From positions 1 through 64,000 of the forward strand of contig JAGLBE010000013.1 in assembly GCA_018260445.1 (NCBI GenBank): a stretch of 64,000 nucleotides of DNA, in the 5' to 3' direction. Source of the DNA: Psychrobacter sp. (GTDB lineage Bacteria; Pseudomonadota; Gammaproteobacteria; Pseudomonadales; Moraxellaceae). Below are positions 1-9,226 of this stretch, in pieces. The translations under genes were made by a program, and so were the position numbers. The notes under the pieces are model-generated. The model searched no databases. It was not told where the DNA came from and saw only the letters and a program-made list of their open reading frames with translations. The stretch's first letter is position 1; the number at the start of each line of letters is the position of its first letter.

Positions 1-10
1 ATTAACAATA

Positions 11-49
11 TCAATCAACAATGTCAATCAACAATGTCAATCAACAATG
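11..49. repeat. Three 13-bp direct repeats upstream of rng
   Basis: Three perfect head-to-tail copies of tcaatcaacaatg (11-23, 24-36, 37-49) lie just before the rng start. Each copy ends in ATG. Because the period is not a multiple of three, the ATGs fall in different frames; the one at 34 is in frame with rng and creates an apparent longer ORF. The array probably arose by slipped-strand duplication of the translation-start region. Confidence 0.9.
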
Positions 50-63
50 TCAACAGGTCTGTT

Positions 64-2145
64 ATGTCAGAAGAGCTACTTATCAATGTCAGCCCTATGG
101 AGTCACGCGTTGCGGTTCTTAATAATAGCGTGGTGAGCGAGATTTATATTGAGCGTCACAACAAACTTGGACTAGTTGGTAATATCTATTTAGGTACCGT
201 AGTGCGAGTTCTGCCCGGCATGCAGGCCGCTTTTGTCGACATTGGCCAGTCGCGCACCGCCTTTTTACACGTCAACGACATGCGCCGTGCCCCACGTGCT
301 GTGTCTACTTCTAATCCTGCTCCTACAGTATCAAGCTCCCGTAGCAAATTAAAGTCTCCTAAACCGCCGACGGTGCTCACCAGCATGCTGGTCGATGGGC
401 CAGATCAGGTTGCACAAGCACAAAAACAGCCGCTCACGGATGACAATAAAGACAGTAATAACAGTAATAACAGTAATAACAGTAATACGAATAATACAGT
501 AAAAAATGCCGTCATAACGGCCTTAAGAAACTTTCCTGCGATTGCCGCCTCCCGTTATGTTAGCCCCGCGCAAACCTTGGCTAAACTCGCAGTGAATGGG
601 GTAACTATGCCCATTCCTATGGTCACACAAGTTGCGCAAAGCCGTGATAACTTGCGCGCCAAGAAATCGGTATTGGCGACAGAGTCAGATAATTTAAGCC
701 CTGAGTTTTTAGGCGCTGAGTTTTTAGATAGTGACCTAGTCGAGGGCGAATTCTTAACCGCAGCCACATCGACGACCTTATCAAGCGACGGCTTAGAAGC
801 TGATTTAGAGCGTTTAGAAGGGTTAGACAGTGCCTCTCCTGAAGTTGTGGGCAATGCCATTACCCAGGTTGACCCTGTGAACAAACACCAGGATAAGCCA
901 AAAAATGCAGTGCCGGTGCAGGAATTGATTCAGCACCGTTTGCAAGAGGGGCAAAAACTACTGGTGCAAGTCACCAAGGACCAGTTAGGCACGAAAGGCG
1001 CGCGTTTGACAACCAATATCTCGTTGCCATCACGCTATTTGGTGTATTTACCCTCAAGCGAGCACATTGGCATCTCGCAGCGCATTGATAGTGAAGAGGA
1101 GCGTTATCGGTTAAAAACTGAGTTAGCGACCCTGATGGCAAACGCCAATTTAACGGGCGGGCTCATTGCGCGTACCGCTGCCGAACGGGTACCCGCCGCA
1201 AAACTTGAAGAGGATATTTACTATTTGGTGCAGTTATGGCGCATAATTCAAGCGCGCAAAATCGCCTCCTCGGTGAGCAGTCAAAGCGCCGTACTCATTT
1301 ATCAAGAGCTTTCTTTATCGTTACGTGCCCTGCGTGATTTGGTACACGTGGGCACTGAAAAGGTGATGGTAGATAATGAGGTGGTGTATAACGAACTGCG
1401 CCAATTTTCTAAAGAATTTGTGCCCTCCATCTATGAGCGCATCGGCTTGTACACGGGCGAGCAGCCACTCTTTGATGTGCATCGGGTAGAGGAAGACTTA
1501 AAAGATGCCTTAAAGCGTCGCGTTGACTTAAAGTCAGGTGGGTATTTGATTATCGATCAAACCGAGGCGATGACCACCATTGATGTCAACACCGGCTCGT
1601 TTGTGGGCGGGCGCTCACTAGAAGATACGGTTTATAAAACCAATTTGGAGGCGACACAAGCAATTGCGCACCACCTTAGGCTGCGTAATCTAGGCGGCAT
1701 CATCATCCTCGATTTTATTGACATGCTCGAGCAACAGCATAAAGATGACGTGCTCGATAATTTGCAGCATCAATTGTCGCAAGATTATGCCAAAACCAAA
1801 ATCACCCAAGTGAGTGAATTGGGGCTGGTGGAAATGACCCGTAAGCGCACCCGCGAGTCTTTAGAGCAGCAGCTGTGTGAACCTTGCCAGATTTGCCAAG
1901 GTAGAGGGTTTATTAAAACGGCGGAAACCGTTTGTTTTGAGATATTTCGCGAGATTATGCGCTGTGCTCGTACCTACAATGCACCTAAAAAGTTTACGGT
2001 GGTGGCGCATGCGGCGGTGATTGATTTGTTGCTCTCATCCGAGGCCGATACCGTCGCCGATTTAGAGTATTTAGTTGGCCGCGTGATTACCTTTGAAGTT
2101 GAAAGTTTATATACCCAAGAGCAATATGATATTGTGCTAGATTAG
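64..2145 (+). CDS. rng: Ribonuclease G with a large insertion in the S1 domain
   Basis: Endoribonuclease of the RNase E/G family; in E. coli RNase G matures the 5' end of 16S rRNA and cleaves some mRNAs. The start at 64 (MSEELLINV) matches the usual RNase G N-terminus and has AGG six bases upstream; an in-frame ATG at 34 lies in a repeat array. The protein is 693 aa against about 490 in E. coli. The excess is a low-complexity insertion at roughly residues 75-282, between FLHVNDM and the conserved LGTKGARLTTN segment; it includes an Asn/Ser repeat encoded by 9-bp units at 454-480. The catalytic core looks intact: Asp in TIDVNTGSFVG (about residue 507), Asp in DFIDM (about 550) and the metal-link segment CEPCQICQGRG. 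It lies directly upstream of the S10 operon. Function is confident; the role of the insertion is unknown. Confidence 0.95.
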   Translation: MSEELLINVSPMESRVAVLNNSVVSEIYIERHNKLGLVGNIYLGTVVRVLPGMQAAFVDIGQSRTAFLHVNDMRRAPRAVSTSNPAPTVSSSRSKLKSPKPPTVLTSMLVDGPDQVAQAQKQPLTDDNKDSNNSNNSNNSNTNNTVKNAVITALRNFPAIAASRYVSPAQTLAKLAVNGVTMPIPMVTQVAQSRDNLRAKKSVLATESDNLSPEFLGAEFLDSDLVEGEFLTAATSTTLSSDGLEADLERLEGLDSASPEVVGNAITQVDPVNKHQDKPKNAVPVQELIQHRLQEGQKLLVQVTKDQLGTKGARLTTNISLPSRYLVYLPSSEHIGISQRIDSEEERYRLKTELATLMANANLTGGLIARTAAERVPAAKLEEDIYYLVQLWRIIQARKIASSVSSQSAVLIYQELSLSLRALRDLVHVGTEKVMVDNEVVYNELRQFSKEFVPSIYERIGLYTGEQPLFDVHRVEEDLKDALKRRVDLKSGGYLIIDQTEAMTTIDVNTGSFVGGRSLEDTVYKTNLEATQAIAHHLRLRNLGGIIILDFIDMLEQQHKDDVLDNLQHQLSQDYAKTKITQVSELGLVEMTRKRTRESLEQQLCEPCQICQGRGFIKTAETVCFEIFREIMRCARTYNAPKKFTVVAHAAVIDLLLSSEADTVADLEYLVGRVITFEVESLYTQEQYDIVLD

Positions 2146-2198
2146 GTTGACCGCTTAATTTAGGTAGGTAACTTATTACAAAATGACAACTATAATGC

Positions 2199-2226
2199 TT
2201 GCAATGAAGCAAAAGATATGTATAAT
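2199..2226 (+). promoter_or_regulatory. Candidate S10-operon promoter
   Basis: TTGCAA at 2199-2204, a 16-bp spacer and TATAAT at 2221-2226 form a reasonable sigma-70 promoter. Transcription from about 2233 would give a leader of about 350 nt before rpsJ. Other TATAAT boxes at 2191 and 2321 have poorer upstream partners. Confidence 0.5.
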
Positions 2227-2311
2227 ACACCCACTGAATTTATATATCGGCGTTCAAGGTGTATGTGGGGTAATACGGCAACGTACTGAATCATCAAATC
2301 CCTCATTCTAT

Positions 2312-2341
2312 CGTAATAACTATAATCTTTTATAGTTTACG
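2312..2341 (+). promoter_or_regulatory. Hairpin in the long S10 leader
   Basis: Within the 440-bp gap between rng and rpsJ (2146-2585), the arm 2312-2325 pairs with 2330-2341: a 12-bp stem with a two-base bulge and a TCTT loop. No T-run follows, so it is not an ordinary terminator. In E. coli the S10 leader is the target of ribosomal protein L4 autoregulation, so a regulatory role is an inference. The rest of the gap shows no ORF. Confidence 0.5.
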
Positions 2342-2585
2342 GCATTTGACGTTAATACAGCCAAAGCATCGTTTTTGGCACTAAATTTCAATTATCCTTG
2401 CTACCTTCTTTTACAGAATAGGTTGGCAGGATTAAATTTATTTTATTTTCTGTGAGCCTTTAGCTTGTTAAGCTTTGGCGACATTTGAAAATAAACCCTT
2501 TATGTAACGGCTCTTTATCAAGAATCAGATGATGTTCATTGTCGTCGGTGTGAATGATAAATCCAATTATTAGGAGCTTGCTGGC

Positions 2586-2897
2586 ATGGCTAACCAGAGA
2601 ATCCGTATCCGACTAAAGTCATTTGATCATCGATTGATTGATCAGTCGGCACAAGAGATTGTCGATACTGCAAAGCGCACTGGTGCGCAAGTTTGTGGTC
2701 CTGTACCGTTGCCGACTCGTATTGAGCGTTTTAACGTCTTAACCTCGCCACACGTTAACAAGGATGCCCGTGATCAGTACGAAATCCGTACTCACAAGCG
2801 CATGCTGGATATCGTGCAACCTACTGATAAAACAGTCGATGCGTTGATGAAGTTAGACTTGGCTGCTGGTGTAGACGTTCAAATCGCATTGGGTTAA
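2586..2897 (+). CDS. rpsJ: 30S ribosomal protein S10
   Basis: S10 of the small-subunit head; in E. coli it (NusE) also joins antitermination complexes. At 103 aa it has the standard length and the N-terminal [10 protein letters not shown] and THKRMLDI segments typical of the family. An AGGAG ribosome-binding site sits nine bases before the ATG. It is the first gene of the S10 operon and is separated from rplC by an unusually wide 122-bp gap that can form stacked hairpins. Confidence 0.98.
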   Translation: MANQRIRIRLKSFDHRLIDQSAQEIVDTAKRTGAQVCGPVPLPTRIERFNVLTSPHVNKDARDQYEIRTHKRMLDIVQPTDKTVDALMKLDLAAGVDVQIALG

Positions 2898-2902
2898 TGC
2901 TT

Positions 2903-2976
2903 GCGAGTCGTGATACAAAAGGATGGGGATGGGGTTATTCGTTAATGCTGCCATCCTATTGACAAGACAGCGACTC
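2903..2976 (+). promoter_or_regulatory. Structured spacer between rpsJ and rplC
   Basis: GAGTCG (2905-2910) can pair with CGACTC (2971-2976), and inside it AGGATGG (2920-2926) with CCATCCT (2951-2957). Two stacked helices in a 122-bp intra-operon gap suggest an mRNA structure, possibly a processing or regulatory site. No binding protein can be assigned from the sequence. Confidence 0.35.
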
Positions 2977-3019
2977 ACTCGCATCACCCTAATTATTAAT
3001 TGAAGAAAAGAGGTTTAAG

Positions 3020-3658
3020 ATGGCGATCGGTTTAGTCGGTAAGAAATGCGGCATGACCCGTGTCTTCACTGAAGCAGGCGCTTCGATTCCTGTGACAGTG
3101 GTTGAGGTCGATGCTAACCGCATTACTCAAGTGAAAACAAATGACATTGACGGCTATCAAGCCATCCAAATCACCACAGGTGAGCGTCGTGACAGCCGCG
3201 TAACAGCCGCGCAAAAAGGTCACTTTGCTAAAGCCGGCGTTAAAGCGGGTCGTGGTGTTTGGGAATTTCGTGTCACGGAAGCAGAGCTTGAAGGGCGTGC
3301 AGCGGGCAGTGAAATCAATGCAGACTTATTTACAGTAGGTCAAGTGGTTGATGTCACAGGTACCAGCAAAGGTAAAGGCTTTCAAGGGCCAATCAAACGT
3401 CATAACTTTAATATGCAAGATGCCACTCACGGTAACTCGGTATCGCATCGTGCTCATGGTTCTACAGGTCAGAACCAAACCCCAGGCCGTGTTTTTAAAG
3501 GCAAAAAAATGGCTGGGCAAATGGGTAATAAGCAAGTGACGGTTCAGGGACTTGAAGTGGTGTCGGTTGATGCTGAAAAGGGTCTTCTCGTCATTAAAGG
3601 TGCCATTCCAGGCGCGACTGGTGGCGATGTTATCGTACGTCCGTCAATCAAAGCCTAA
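3020..3658 (+). CDS. rplC: 50S ribosomal protein L3
   Basis: L3 is an early-assembly large-subunit protein near the peptidyl-transferase centre. The 212-aa sequence has the N-terminal [11 protein letters not shown] segment and the central loop [20 protein letters not shown]; the Gln in GQNQ is the residue methylated by PrmB in E. coli. AGAGG precedes the ATG. Part of the rplC-rplD-rplW-rplB series. Confidence 0.98.
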   Translation: MAIGLVGKKCGMTRVFTEAGASIPVTVVEVDANRITQVKTNDIDGYQAIQITTGERRDSRVTAAQKGHFAKAGVKAGRGVWEFRVTEAELEGRAAGSEINADLFTVGQVVDVTGTSKGKGFQGPIKRHNFNMQDATHGNSVSHRAHGSTGQNQTPGRVFKGKKMAGQMGNKQVTVQGLEVVSVDAEKGLLVIKGAIPGATGGDVIVRPSIKA

Positions 3659-3672
3659 GCAAGGGGATTAAC

Positions 3673-4275
3673 GTGAATTTAAAAACTGTTACAGGCGCAG
3701 CGGTTGAGCTGTCTGACACGGCATTTGGCCGTGAATTCAACGAAGCCCTCGTCCACCAAGTTGTGACTGCTTATTTAGCAGGCGCACGTCAAGGGTCGCG
3801 CGCACAAAAGTCGCGTGCTGAAGTTTCAGGCGGTGGCAAAAAGCCATGGCGTCAAAAAGGTACTGGCCGTGCTCGTGCGGGTTCTATCCGTAGCCCAGTT
3901 TGGCGCGGCGGTGGACGAGCGTTTGCGGCTAAGCCACAAGATTGGTCACAAAAAGTGAACCGTAAAATGTATCGCGGTGCCATGCAATGTATTTTGGCTG
4001 AATTGGTACGTCAAGATCGTCTTATTTTAGTAGACAGCATTGGGGTTACAGCACCCAAAACCAAAGAGCTTATTGCGAAGTTAGCTGAGCTCAATGCCCC
4101 CAAAGCATTAATCGTAACCAATGAGGTTGATGAAAATCTATATTTAGCAGCCCGTAATATTCCTTATGTGAATGTACTCGGTACTGATGAAGTGGATCCT
4201 GTTAGCTTGATTGCGTATGACAAAGTCATCATGTCTGTTGACGCAGCGAAACAATTTGAGGAAGCACTAGCATGA
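3673..4275 (+). CDS. rplD: 50S ribosomal protein L4
   Basis: L4 lines the peptide exit tunnel and, in E. coli, represses the S10 operon at transcription and translation. The 200-aa protein contains the tunnel-loop segment [16 protein letters not shown]. The start is GTG with AAGGGG six bases upstream. The stop overlaps the rplW start (ATGA), implying translational coupling. Confidence 0.97.
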   Translation: MNLKTVTGAAVELSDTAFGREFNEALVHQVVTAYLAGARQGSRAQKSRAEVSGGGKKPWRQKGTGRARAGSIRSPVWRGGGRAFAAKPQDWSQKVNRKMYRGAMQCILAELVRQDRLILVDSIGVTAPKTKELIAKLAELNAPKALIVTNEVDENLYLAARNIPYVNVLGTDEVDPVSLIAYDKVIMSVDAAKQFEEALA

Positions 4276-4646
4276 ACAACGCAAGACTTTATCAGGTCTT
4301 AAAAGGGCCTGTGTTCTCAGAAAAATCTCAGCTGTTAGGCGATGCACTTGGCGTTCAAGTCTTTAAAGTAGATGGAACAGCCACTAAGCGTGAAATCAAG
4401 AAAGCAGTCGAGTTAATGTTTGATGGTGTCGAAGTGGCTAAAGTAAACACCTTAAATGTTAAAGGTAAGACAAAGCGTTTTGGCAAAAGCATTGGCCGTC
4501 GTAATGACTACAAAAAAGCCTATGTTACCTTAAAAGCTGGTCAAGAAATTGCTTTAGAAGCAAGTCAAGATGGTCAACTGGCTGATGTTAGTGAAGAGAC
4601 TGCAGTTATTGCACCTTCAACTAGCGAAACAGCGAATAACGAATAA
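4272..4646 (+). CDS. rplW: 50S ribosomal protein L23 with a C-terminal tail
   Basis: L23 sits at the exit-tunnel opening and docks trigger factor and SRP. The first ~100 residues match the family ([22 protein letters not shown]). At 124 aa it is about 24 residues longer than the E. coli protein; the extra C-terminal part is acidic and Ser/Thr/Glu-rich (for example [15 protein letters not shown]). Its start overlaps the rplD stop by four bases. Confidence 0.97.
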   Translation: MNNARLYQVLKGPVFSEKSQLLGDALGVQVFKVDGTATKREIKKAVELMFDGVEVAKVNTLNVKGKTKRFGKSIGRRNDYKKAYVTLKAGQEIALEASQDGQLADVSEETAVIAPSTSETANNE

Positions 4647-4657
4647 GGATACAACTC

Positions 4658-5485
4658 ATGCCTATCGTCAAAGCAAAGCCAACATCAGCAGGTCGCCGTT
4701 TTGTTGAAAAAGTGGTGCATCCACACCTTTACAAAGGTCGTCCCCATGCGCCGTTGGTAGAAGCCCAAACTAAATCAGGCGGTCGTAACAACAATGGGCG
4801 TATTACCACACGTCACGTTGGTGGTGGCCACAAACAGCATTATCGTATTATTGATTTTAAACGCACCAAAGACAATATTCCGGCCACGGTAGAGCGTATT
4901 GAATACGACCCTAACCGCACAGCGCATATTGCACTGCTAAAGTATGCCGATGGGGAGCGTCGTTATATTATTGCCCCTAAAAAGCTACAAGCTGGTGACA
5001 CCGTATTGTCAGGCGAAGCATCACCGATTCGTCCAGGAAATTGTTTACCTTTAAGTAATATTCCAGTGGGTACGGTAATTAGTAATGTCGAACTGAAAAT
5101 TGGCAAGGGCGCCCAAATGGCACGCTCTGCAGGTACTTCAGTGCAGTTACTTGGCCGTGATGGTACTTACGCCATCTTGCGTTTACGCTCTGGCGAGACT
5201 CGCCGCGTTCATGTTAACTGCCGTGCGGTTATTGGTGAAGTTTCTAATACCGAAAACAACCTTAAATCACTTGGTAAAGCAGGTGCATCACGCTGGCGTG
5301 GTGTTCGACCAACGGTACGTGGTACTGCGATGAACCCAGTCGATCACCCACATGGTGGTGGTGAAGGTCGTAATATGGGTAAACATCCAACCAGCCCTTG
5401 GGGTCAGAAGGCCAAAGGTCTTAAGACACGCTCTAACAAGCGTACTGACAGTATGATCATCCGCCGCCGTCGTGCCAAGAAATAA
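4658..5485 (+). CDS. rplB: 50S ribosomal protein L2
   Basis: L2 is needed for subunit association and peptidyl transfer. The 275-aa sequence shows the [18 protein letters not shown] segment containing the conserved His near the active centre, and the basic C-terminus. It follows rplW by 11 bp within the S10 operon. Length and sequence are ordinary for the family. Confidence 0.98.
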   Translation: MPIVKAKPTSAGRRFVEKVVHPHLYKGRPHAPLVEAQTKSGGRNNNGRITTRHVGGGHKQHYRIIDFKRTKDNIPATVERIEYDPNRTAHIALLKYADGERRYIIAPKKLQAGDTVLSGEASPIRPGNCLPLSNIPVGTVISNVELKIGKGAQMARSAGTSVQLLGRDGTYAILRLRSGETRRVHVNCRAVIGEVSNTENNLKSLGKAGASRWRGVRPTVRGTAMNPVDHPHGGGEGRNMGKHPTSPWGQKAKGLKTRSNKRTDSMIIRRRRAKK

Positions 5486-5496
5486 AGGAAAATTTC

Positions 5497-5772
5497 ATGC
5501 CTCGTTCATTGAAAAAAGGTCCATTCATTGATGCGCACTTGTTTGCCAAAGTTGAGAAAGCGCTCGAGAGTAGTTCTCGTAAGCCGATCAAAACTTGGTC
5601 ACGTCGCTCAATGATTTTGCCACAAATGGTTGGTCTTACGATTTCTGTTCATAATGGTCGGACACATATCCCGATTATTATTAGTGAACAAATGGTAGGC
5701 CATAAACTTGGTGAATTTGCTCCGACCCGTACGTATCGTGGTCATGGCTTAGACAAGAAAGTTAAAAAATAA
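5497..5772 (+). CDS. rpsS: 30S ribosomal protein S19
   Basis: S19 forms a complex with S13 in the 30S head and contacts the A-site tRNA region. The 91-aa protein starts PRSLKKGPF and ends with [10 protein letters not shown], as in other bacteria. AAGGA precedes the ATG. It is tightly spaced between rplB and rplV. Confidence 0.98.
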   Translation: MPRSLKKGPFIDAHLFAKVEKALESSSRKPIKTWSRRSMILPQMVGLTISVHNGRTHIPIIISEQMVGHKLGEFAPTRTYRGHGLDKKVKK

Positions 5773-5782
5773 GGTGCTCATT

Positions 5783-6112
5783 ATGGAAGTAACTGCAAAA
5801 TTACGCGGTGCCGCCATTTCGGCACAGAAAGTTCGACTTGTCGCAGATGAAGTTCGTGGTAAGTCTATCGAGCGTGCTTTGGATATCCTTGCGTTTAGCA
5901 ATACTAAAAGCGCAGTATTTATCAAGAAATGCCTTGATTCTGCTATCGCCAATGCTGAACACAACCACGGTCTAGACATTGATACGCTGAAAGTATCAAC
6001 CATCTATGTGGATGAAGGCATCACGCTAAAGCGTATCCTACCACGTGCCAAAGGTCGTGCTGATCGTATCAGTAAACGTACCTGTCACATCACTGTTAAG
6101 GTAGGAGAATAA
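5783..6112 (+). CDS. rplV: 50S ribosomal protein L22
   Basis: L22 lines the exit tunnel; its beta-hairpin contains the macrolide-resistance hotspot. I chose ATG 5783 (MEVTAKLRG, matching the family N-terminus) over an in-frame GTG at 5774, because AAGGTG at 5771-5776 is correctly spaced for the ATG. Product 109 aa with the [14 protein letters not shown] and [15 protein letters not shown] segments. Confidence 0.97.
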   Translation: MEVTAKLRGAAISAQKVRLVADEVRGKSIERALDILAFSNTKSAVFIKKCLDSAIANAEHNHGLDIDTLKVSTIYVDEGITLKRILPRAKGRADRISKRTCHITVKVGE

Positions 6113-6115
6113 CTC

Positions 6116-6877
6116 ATGGGACAAAAAGTACATCCAATCGGAATTCGTCTAGGCGTTATCAAAAAGCATAATGCCAACTGGTATGCAGACCCTAAAAAGT
6201 ATTCTGAATACCTGATTAATGACATCCAAGTACGTGATTATCTGCGCAAAAAGCTAGACAATGCCATGATTAGCCACATTATGATTGAGCGTCCTACTGG
6301 TGCTGCTAAAATCACAATCTCGACGGCGCGTCCTGGTATCGTTATTGGTAAAAAAGGCGAAGATATCGAGAAGCTACAAAAAGAGTTAACCAAAATGATG
6401 GGCGTGCCTGCTCAGGTGAATATCGAAGAAATTACCTCACCTGATTTAGATGCGCGTTTGGTTGCTGAAGGCATTGCCAGTCAGCTAGAACGCCGAGTCA
6501 TGTTCCGCCGCGCCATGAAACGTGCCGTGCAAAACAGTATGCGCTCTGGTGCTCAAGGCATTAAAGTTGAATTGTCAGGACGCCTTGGTGGTGCTGAAAT
6601 TGCTCGTACCGAATGGTATCGTGAAGGCCGAGTGCCCTTACATACTCTACGTGCGGATATTGATTATGCCTCAATACGTGCCGAAACGACTTATGGCACC
6701 ATTGGTGTTAAAGTCTGGGTTTTCCGTGGTGAAATTCTTGATGGTATGGATAGCGTTTACAATCCACCTAAAAAAGAAGAAGCAGCTCGGGCGCCTAAAC
6801 AACGTCGTGGCCGAAGTAACAGCAACCGTCGCAACAATTCTGACCGTGCAGATCGCACCAACACAGATAGGGGTTAA
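6116..6877 (+). CDS. rpsC: 30S ribosomal protein S3 with a basic/Asn-rich tail
   Basis: S3 helps form the mRNA entry pore and helicase site. The N-terminal region ([12 protein letters not shown]), KH domain ([14 protein letters not shown]) and C-terminal S3 domain are intact. At 253 aa it exceeds E. coli S3 (233) by a C-terminal Arg/Asn/Ser/Asp-rich tail from about residue 228 ([18 protein letters not shown]). Four bases separate it from rplV and from rplP. Confidence 0.97.
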   Translation: MGQKVHPIGIRLGVIKKHNANWYADPKKYSEYLINDIQVRDYLRKKLDNAMISHIMIERPTGAAKITISTARPGIVIGKKGEDIEKLQKELTKMMGVPAQVNIEEITSPDLDARLVAEGIASQLERRVMFRRAMKRAVQNSMRSGAQGIKVELSGRLGGAEIARTEWYREGRVPLHTLRADIDYASIRAETTYGTIGVKVWVFRGEILDGMDSVYNPPKKEEAARAPKQRRGRSNSNRRNNSDRADRTNTDRG

Positions 6878-6880
6878 GCT

Positions 6881-7294
6881 ATGTTACAACCAAAACGTAC
6901 CAAATTTCGTAAAATGTTTAAAGGGCGTAACACGGGTCTAGCGCATCGTGGTAGCACGGTTGCTTTTGGTCAATACGGCCTAAAGTCGCTTGAACGTGGT
7001 CGTATTACAGCACGTCAAATCGAAGCGGCACGTCGTACCATTACTCGTAAAGTTAAACGTGGCGGCAAAATCTGGATTCGTGTTTTCCCTGACAAGCCGA
7101 TTACTGAAAAGCCATTAGAAGTGCGGATGGGTAAAGGTAAAGGTCCTGTTGAATACTGGGTTTGCGAAATTAAGCCAGGTAAAATGCTGTATGAGATCGA
7201 AGGGGTGACAGAAGAGATGGCCCGCGAAGCGTTTACGCTTGCTGCCGCTAAGCTTCCCTTCAAAACCACCATTGTTAAGCGGACGATAATGTAA
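6881..7294 (+). CDS. rplP: 50S ribosomal protein L16
   Basis: L16 organises the A-site region of the 50S subunit. The 137-aa protein begins [11 protein letters not shown] and includes [14 protein letters not shown]; the Arg in the latter is hydroxylated by RoxA in E. coli. The stop overlaps the rpmC start by one base (TAATG). Confidence 0.98.
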   Translation: MLQPKRTKFRKMFKGRNTGLAHRGSTVAFGQYGLKSLERGRITARQIEAARRTITRKVKRGGKIWIRVFPDKPITEKPLEVRMGKGKGPVEYWVCEIKPGKMLYEIEGVTEEMAREAFTLAAAKLPFKTTIVKRTIM

Positions 7295-7491
7295 TGAAGA
7301 TCAGTGAATTACGCGAGAAATCAGTAGAAGATCTGGCTGTATTACTGGATGAAAAGCAACTTGATGCATTTCGTCTGCGTATGGCCAAAGCCACCGGTCA
7401 ACTCGGTACGACCCATGAAGTTAAAGCTAATCGCCGTGCGATTGCGACGCTTAAGACTTTGATTAATGAGAAACAAAGAGGTGCCTTATGA
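7294..7491 (+). CDS. rpmC: 50S ribosomal protein L29
   Basis: Small helical 50S protein near the tunnel exit, beside L23. 65 aa, with the family pattern ([12 protein letters not shown] at the start, [17 protein letters not shown] near the end). It is coupled to rplP by TAATG and to rpsQ by ATGA. Confidence 0.97.
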   Translation: MKISELREKSVEDLAVLLDEKQLDAFRLRMAKATGQLGTTHEVKANRRAIATLKTLINEKQRGAL

Positions 7492-7775
7492 GTGACGACA
7501 TGCAAAAAACTGCAGAAACGGGTCCTGCTGCCAGTTCAATAACGGGCCGAGTGGTCAGTAATAAAATGGATAAGTCCATCACTGTATTGATTGAGCGTCA
7601 AACTCGTCACCCATTGTATGGCAAACAGATTCGCCGTTCGACTAAAATTAAAGCCCATGATGAGGATAATGTCTGCCTTGAAGGAGATCTGGTTCGTATC
7701 AAAGAGACCCGTCCTATTTCAAAGACCAAAGCTTGGACGTTGGTTGAGGTTTTAGAGACTGCGGAAAAAATATAA
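7488..7775 (+). CDS. rpsQ: 30S ribosomal protein S17
   Basis: S17 is an early-assembling OB-fold 16S rRNA-binding protein. Core segments [15 protein letters not shown] and [11 protein letters not shown] are clear. At 95 aa it is about 10 residues longer than E. coli S17, with an extra N-terminal stretch ([17 protein letters not shown]). It is the last gene of the S10 operon; a 163-bp gap with a candidate promoter follows. Confidence 0.97.
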   Translation: MSDDMQKTAETGPAASSITGRVVSNKMDKSITVLIERQTRHPLYGKQIRRSTKIKAHDEDNVCLEGDLVRIKETRPISKTKAWTLVEVLETAEKI

Positions 7776-7780
7776 GCAAA

Positions 7781-7809
7781 TTGCAATTGGTACAAATAGC
7801 TGGTAAACT
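7781..7809 (+). promoter_or_regulatory. Candidate spc-operon promoter
   Basis: TTGCAA (7781-7786), a 17-bp spacer and TAAACT (7804-7809) preceded by TGG form an extended -10 promoter between rpsQ and rplN. E. coli also has the spc promoter in this position. The predicted start near 7816 leaves a ~120-nt leader. Confidence 0.5.
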
Positions 7810-7867
7810 ACGTCCCCTTGCGGTGACACACCAGATAATTAAGAGCCTTCTGTAATCATCGTATTCT

Positions 7868-7909
7868 TAAGAATGACGGAATATTGATATTACTGAAGTC
7901 ATTCTTAAT
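7868..7909 (+). promoter_or_regulatory. 11-bp inverted repeat in the rplN leader
   Basis: TTAAGAATGAC (7868-7878) and GTCATTCTTAA (7899-7909) are perfect inverted repeats separated by 20 nt, ending 18 bases before the rplN Shine-Dalgarno sequence. There is no T-run, so a terminator is unlikely. It may be an RNA regulatory hairpin or a protein-binding site. Confidence 0.5.
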
Positions 7910-7938
7910 TGCCTCTTGCCCATGATTGGAGAAATGCG

Positions 7939-8307
7939 ATGATTCAGACTGAAACAATTCTGGAAGTTGCAGATAACAGTGGTGCCCGACGTGTTCAGTG
8001 CATTAAAGTACTAGGCGGCTCACACCGTCGTTATGCGTCTGTTGGTGACATCATTAAAGTATCTGTTAAAGAAGCCATTCCGCGTGGCCGTGTTAAAAAA
8101 GGCGAAGTGATGAACGCAGTGGTGGTACGCACCAAAAAAGGTGTGCGCCGTCCTGATGGTTCAGTTTTGCGTTTTGATGACAATGCTGCCGTATTGCTGA
8201 ACCAGAATAAAGCCCCGATTGCCACTCGTATCTTCGGACCGGTAACTCGTGAACTCCGTGGTGATCAATTTATGAAAATTGTATCACTAGCACCCGAAGT
8301 CCTATAG
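7939..8307 (+). CDS. rplN: 50S ribosomal protein L14
   Basis: L14 forms intersubunit bridges. The family start [18 protein letters not shown] is at 7939, preceded by GGAG with seven-base spacing; an in-frame upstream start at 7909 lies in the hairpin arm and is rejected. 122 aa, standard length. First gene of the spc operon. Confidence 0.97.
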   Translation: MIQTETILEVADNSGARRVQCIKVLGGSHRRYASVGDIIKVSVKEAIPRGRVKKGEVMNAVVVRTKKGVRRPDGSVLRFDDNAAVLLNQNKAPIATRIFGPVTRELRGDQFMKIVSLAPEVL

Positions 8308-8339
8308 ATACTGATACTAAAGAGAGCGTGAGGTAATCC

Positions 8340-8657
8340 ATGGCTAAATTACGTAAAGGCGACACCGTTATTGTTATTGCCGGCAAAAACAAAGGCGAAC
8401 AAGGCACTGTGTTAGCTGTAAAAAATGATCGTATTAAAGTTGACGGCATTAACATCGTGACCAAACATCAAAAACCTGACCAAGCGAAGGGTGTTGAGGG
8501 TGGTATTGTTAAGCAAGAAGCATTTTTACATATCTCTAACGTCGCAATTTTAAATGCGCAAACCCAAAAAGCAGACCGTATTACTTATCAGTTTGACGAT
8601 GCAGGCAACAAACAACGTGTCTATCGTTCAAACGGTGAAGTCGTGGCGACTGCGTAA
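8340..8657 (+). CDS. rplX: 50S ribosomal protein L24
   Basis: Assembly-initiator protein of the 50S subunit with a KOW motif (KGDTVIVIAGKNKGEQGTV, near the N-terminus). 105 aa, close to the E. coli length. It follows rplN by 32 bp in the spc operon. Confidence 0.97.
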   Translation: MAKLRKGDTVIVIAGKNKGEQGTVLAVKNDRIKVDGINIVTKHQKPDQAKGVEGGIVKQEAFLHISNVAILNAQTQKADRITYQFDDAGNKQRVYRSNGEVVATA

Positions 8658-8678
8658 ATCACTAAGGGTGACTTAGCA

Positions 8679-9215
8679 ATGGCTAGATTAAAAACATTAT
8701 ACAATGACCAATATAAGCAGCAGATACAACAAACGCTGGGCTTAAAAAATGTCATGGAAGTTCCAAAAATCACCAAAATCACCCTAAATATGGGTGTCGG
8801 TGGTGCGTCACAAGATAAAAAGATTTTAGAGGGTGCCGTGGCCGATATGACCGCAATTGCGGGTCAAAAGCCTGTTGTGACGCTAGCTCGTAAATCGGTT
8901 GCGGGCTTTAAAATTCGTGAAGAATGGCCAATTGGTTGTAAAGTGACGCTACGTGGCGAGCAAATGTATGAGTTTTTAGATCGTCTCATCGCGATTGCTA
9001 TTCCACGTATTCGTGACTTTCGCGGTTTTTCCTCAAAAGCGTTTGATAGCCGTGGCAACTACTCTTTAGGTATTAAAGAGCAAATCGTTTTTCCAGAAGT
9101 TAACTACGATAAAATAGACCGCTTGCGTGGTCTGGATATTACGATTACCACCTCGGCTAAAAATGACGAGCAAGGCCTTGCGCTGCTTAAAGCATTCGGC
9201 TTCCCTTTTAGATAG
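8679..9215 (+). CDS. rplE: 50S ribosomal protein L5
   Basis: 5S rRNA-binding protein of the central protuberance. 178 aa with [32 protein letters not shown] and the C-terminal [21 protein letters not shown]. In E. coli the beginning of rplE mRNA is the S8 repressor target; no equivalent was modelled here. Confidence 0.97.
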   Translation: MARLKTLYNDQYKQQIQQTLGLKNVMEVPKITKITLNMGVGGASQDKKILEGAVADMTAIAGQKPVVTLARKSVAGFKIREEWPIGCKVTLRGEQMYEFLDRLIAIAIPRIRDFRGFSSKAFDSRGNYSLGIKEQIVFPEVNYDKIDRLRGLDITITTSAKNDEQGLALLKAFGFPFR

Positions 9216-9226
9216 ATCTTAAGCAC

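Noticed and set aside
34-63. Ten extra N-terminal residues of RNase G
   Set aside because: They lie mainly in the 13-bp array, and MSEELL at 64 matches the family start with a ribosome-binding site.
2191-2196. TATAAT as S10 promoter
   Set aside because: No acceptable -35 at 15-19 bp; the box at 2221 has a better partner.
7909-7938. Upstream start for rplN adding ten residues
   Set aside because: The extra residues do not match L14, and the Shine-Dalgarno GGAG fits ATG 7939.
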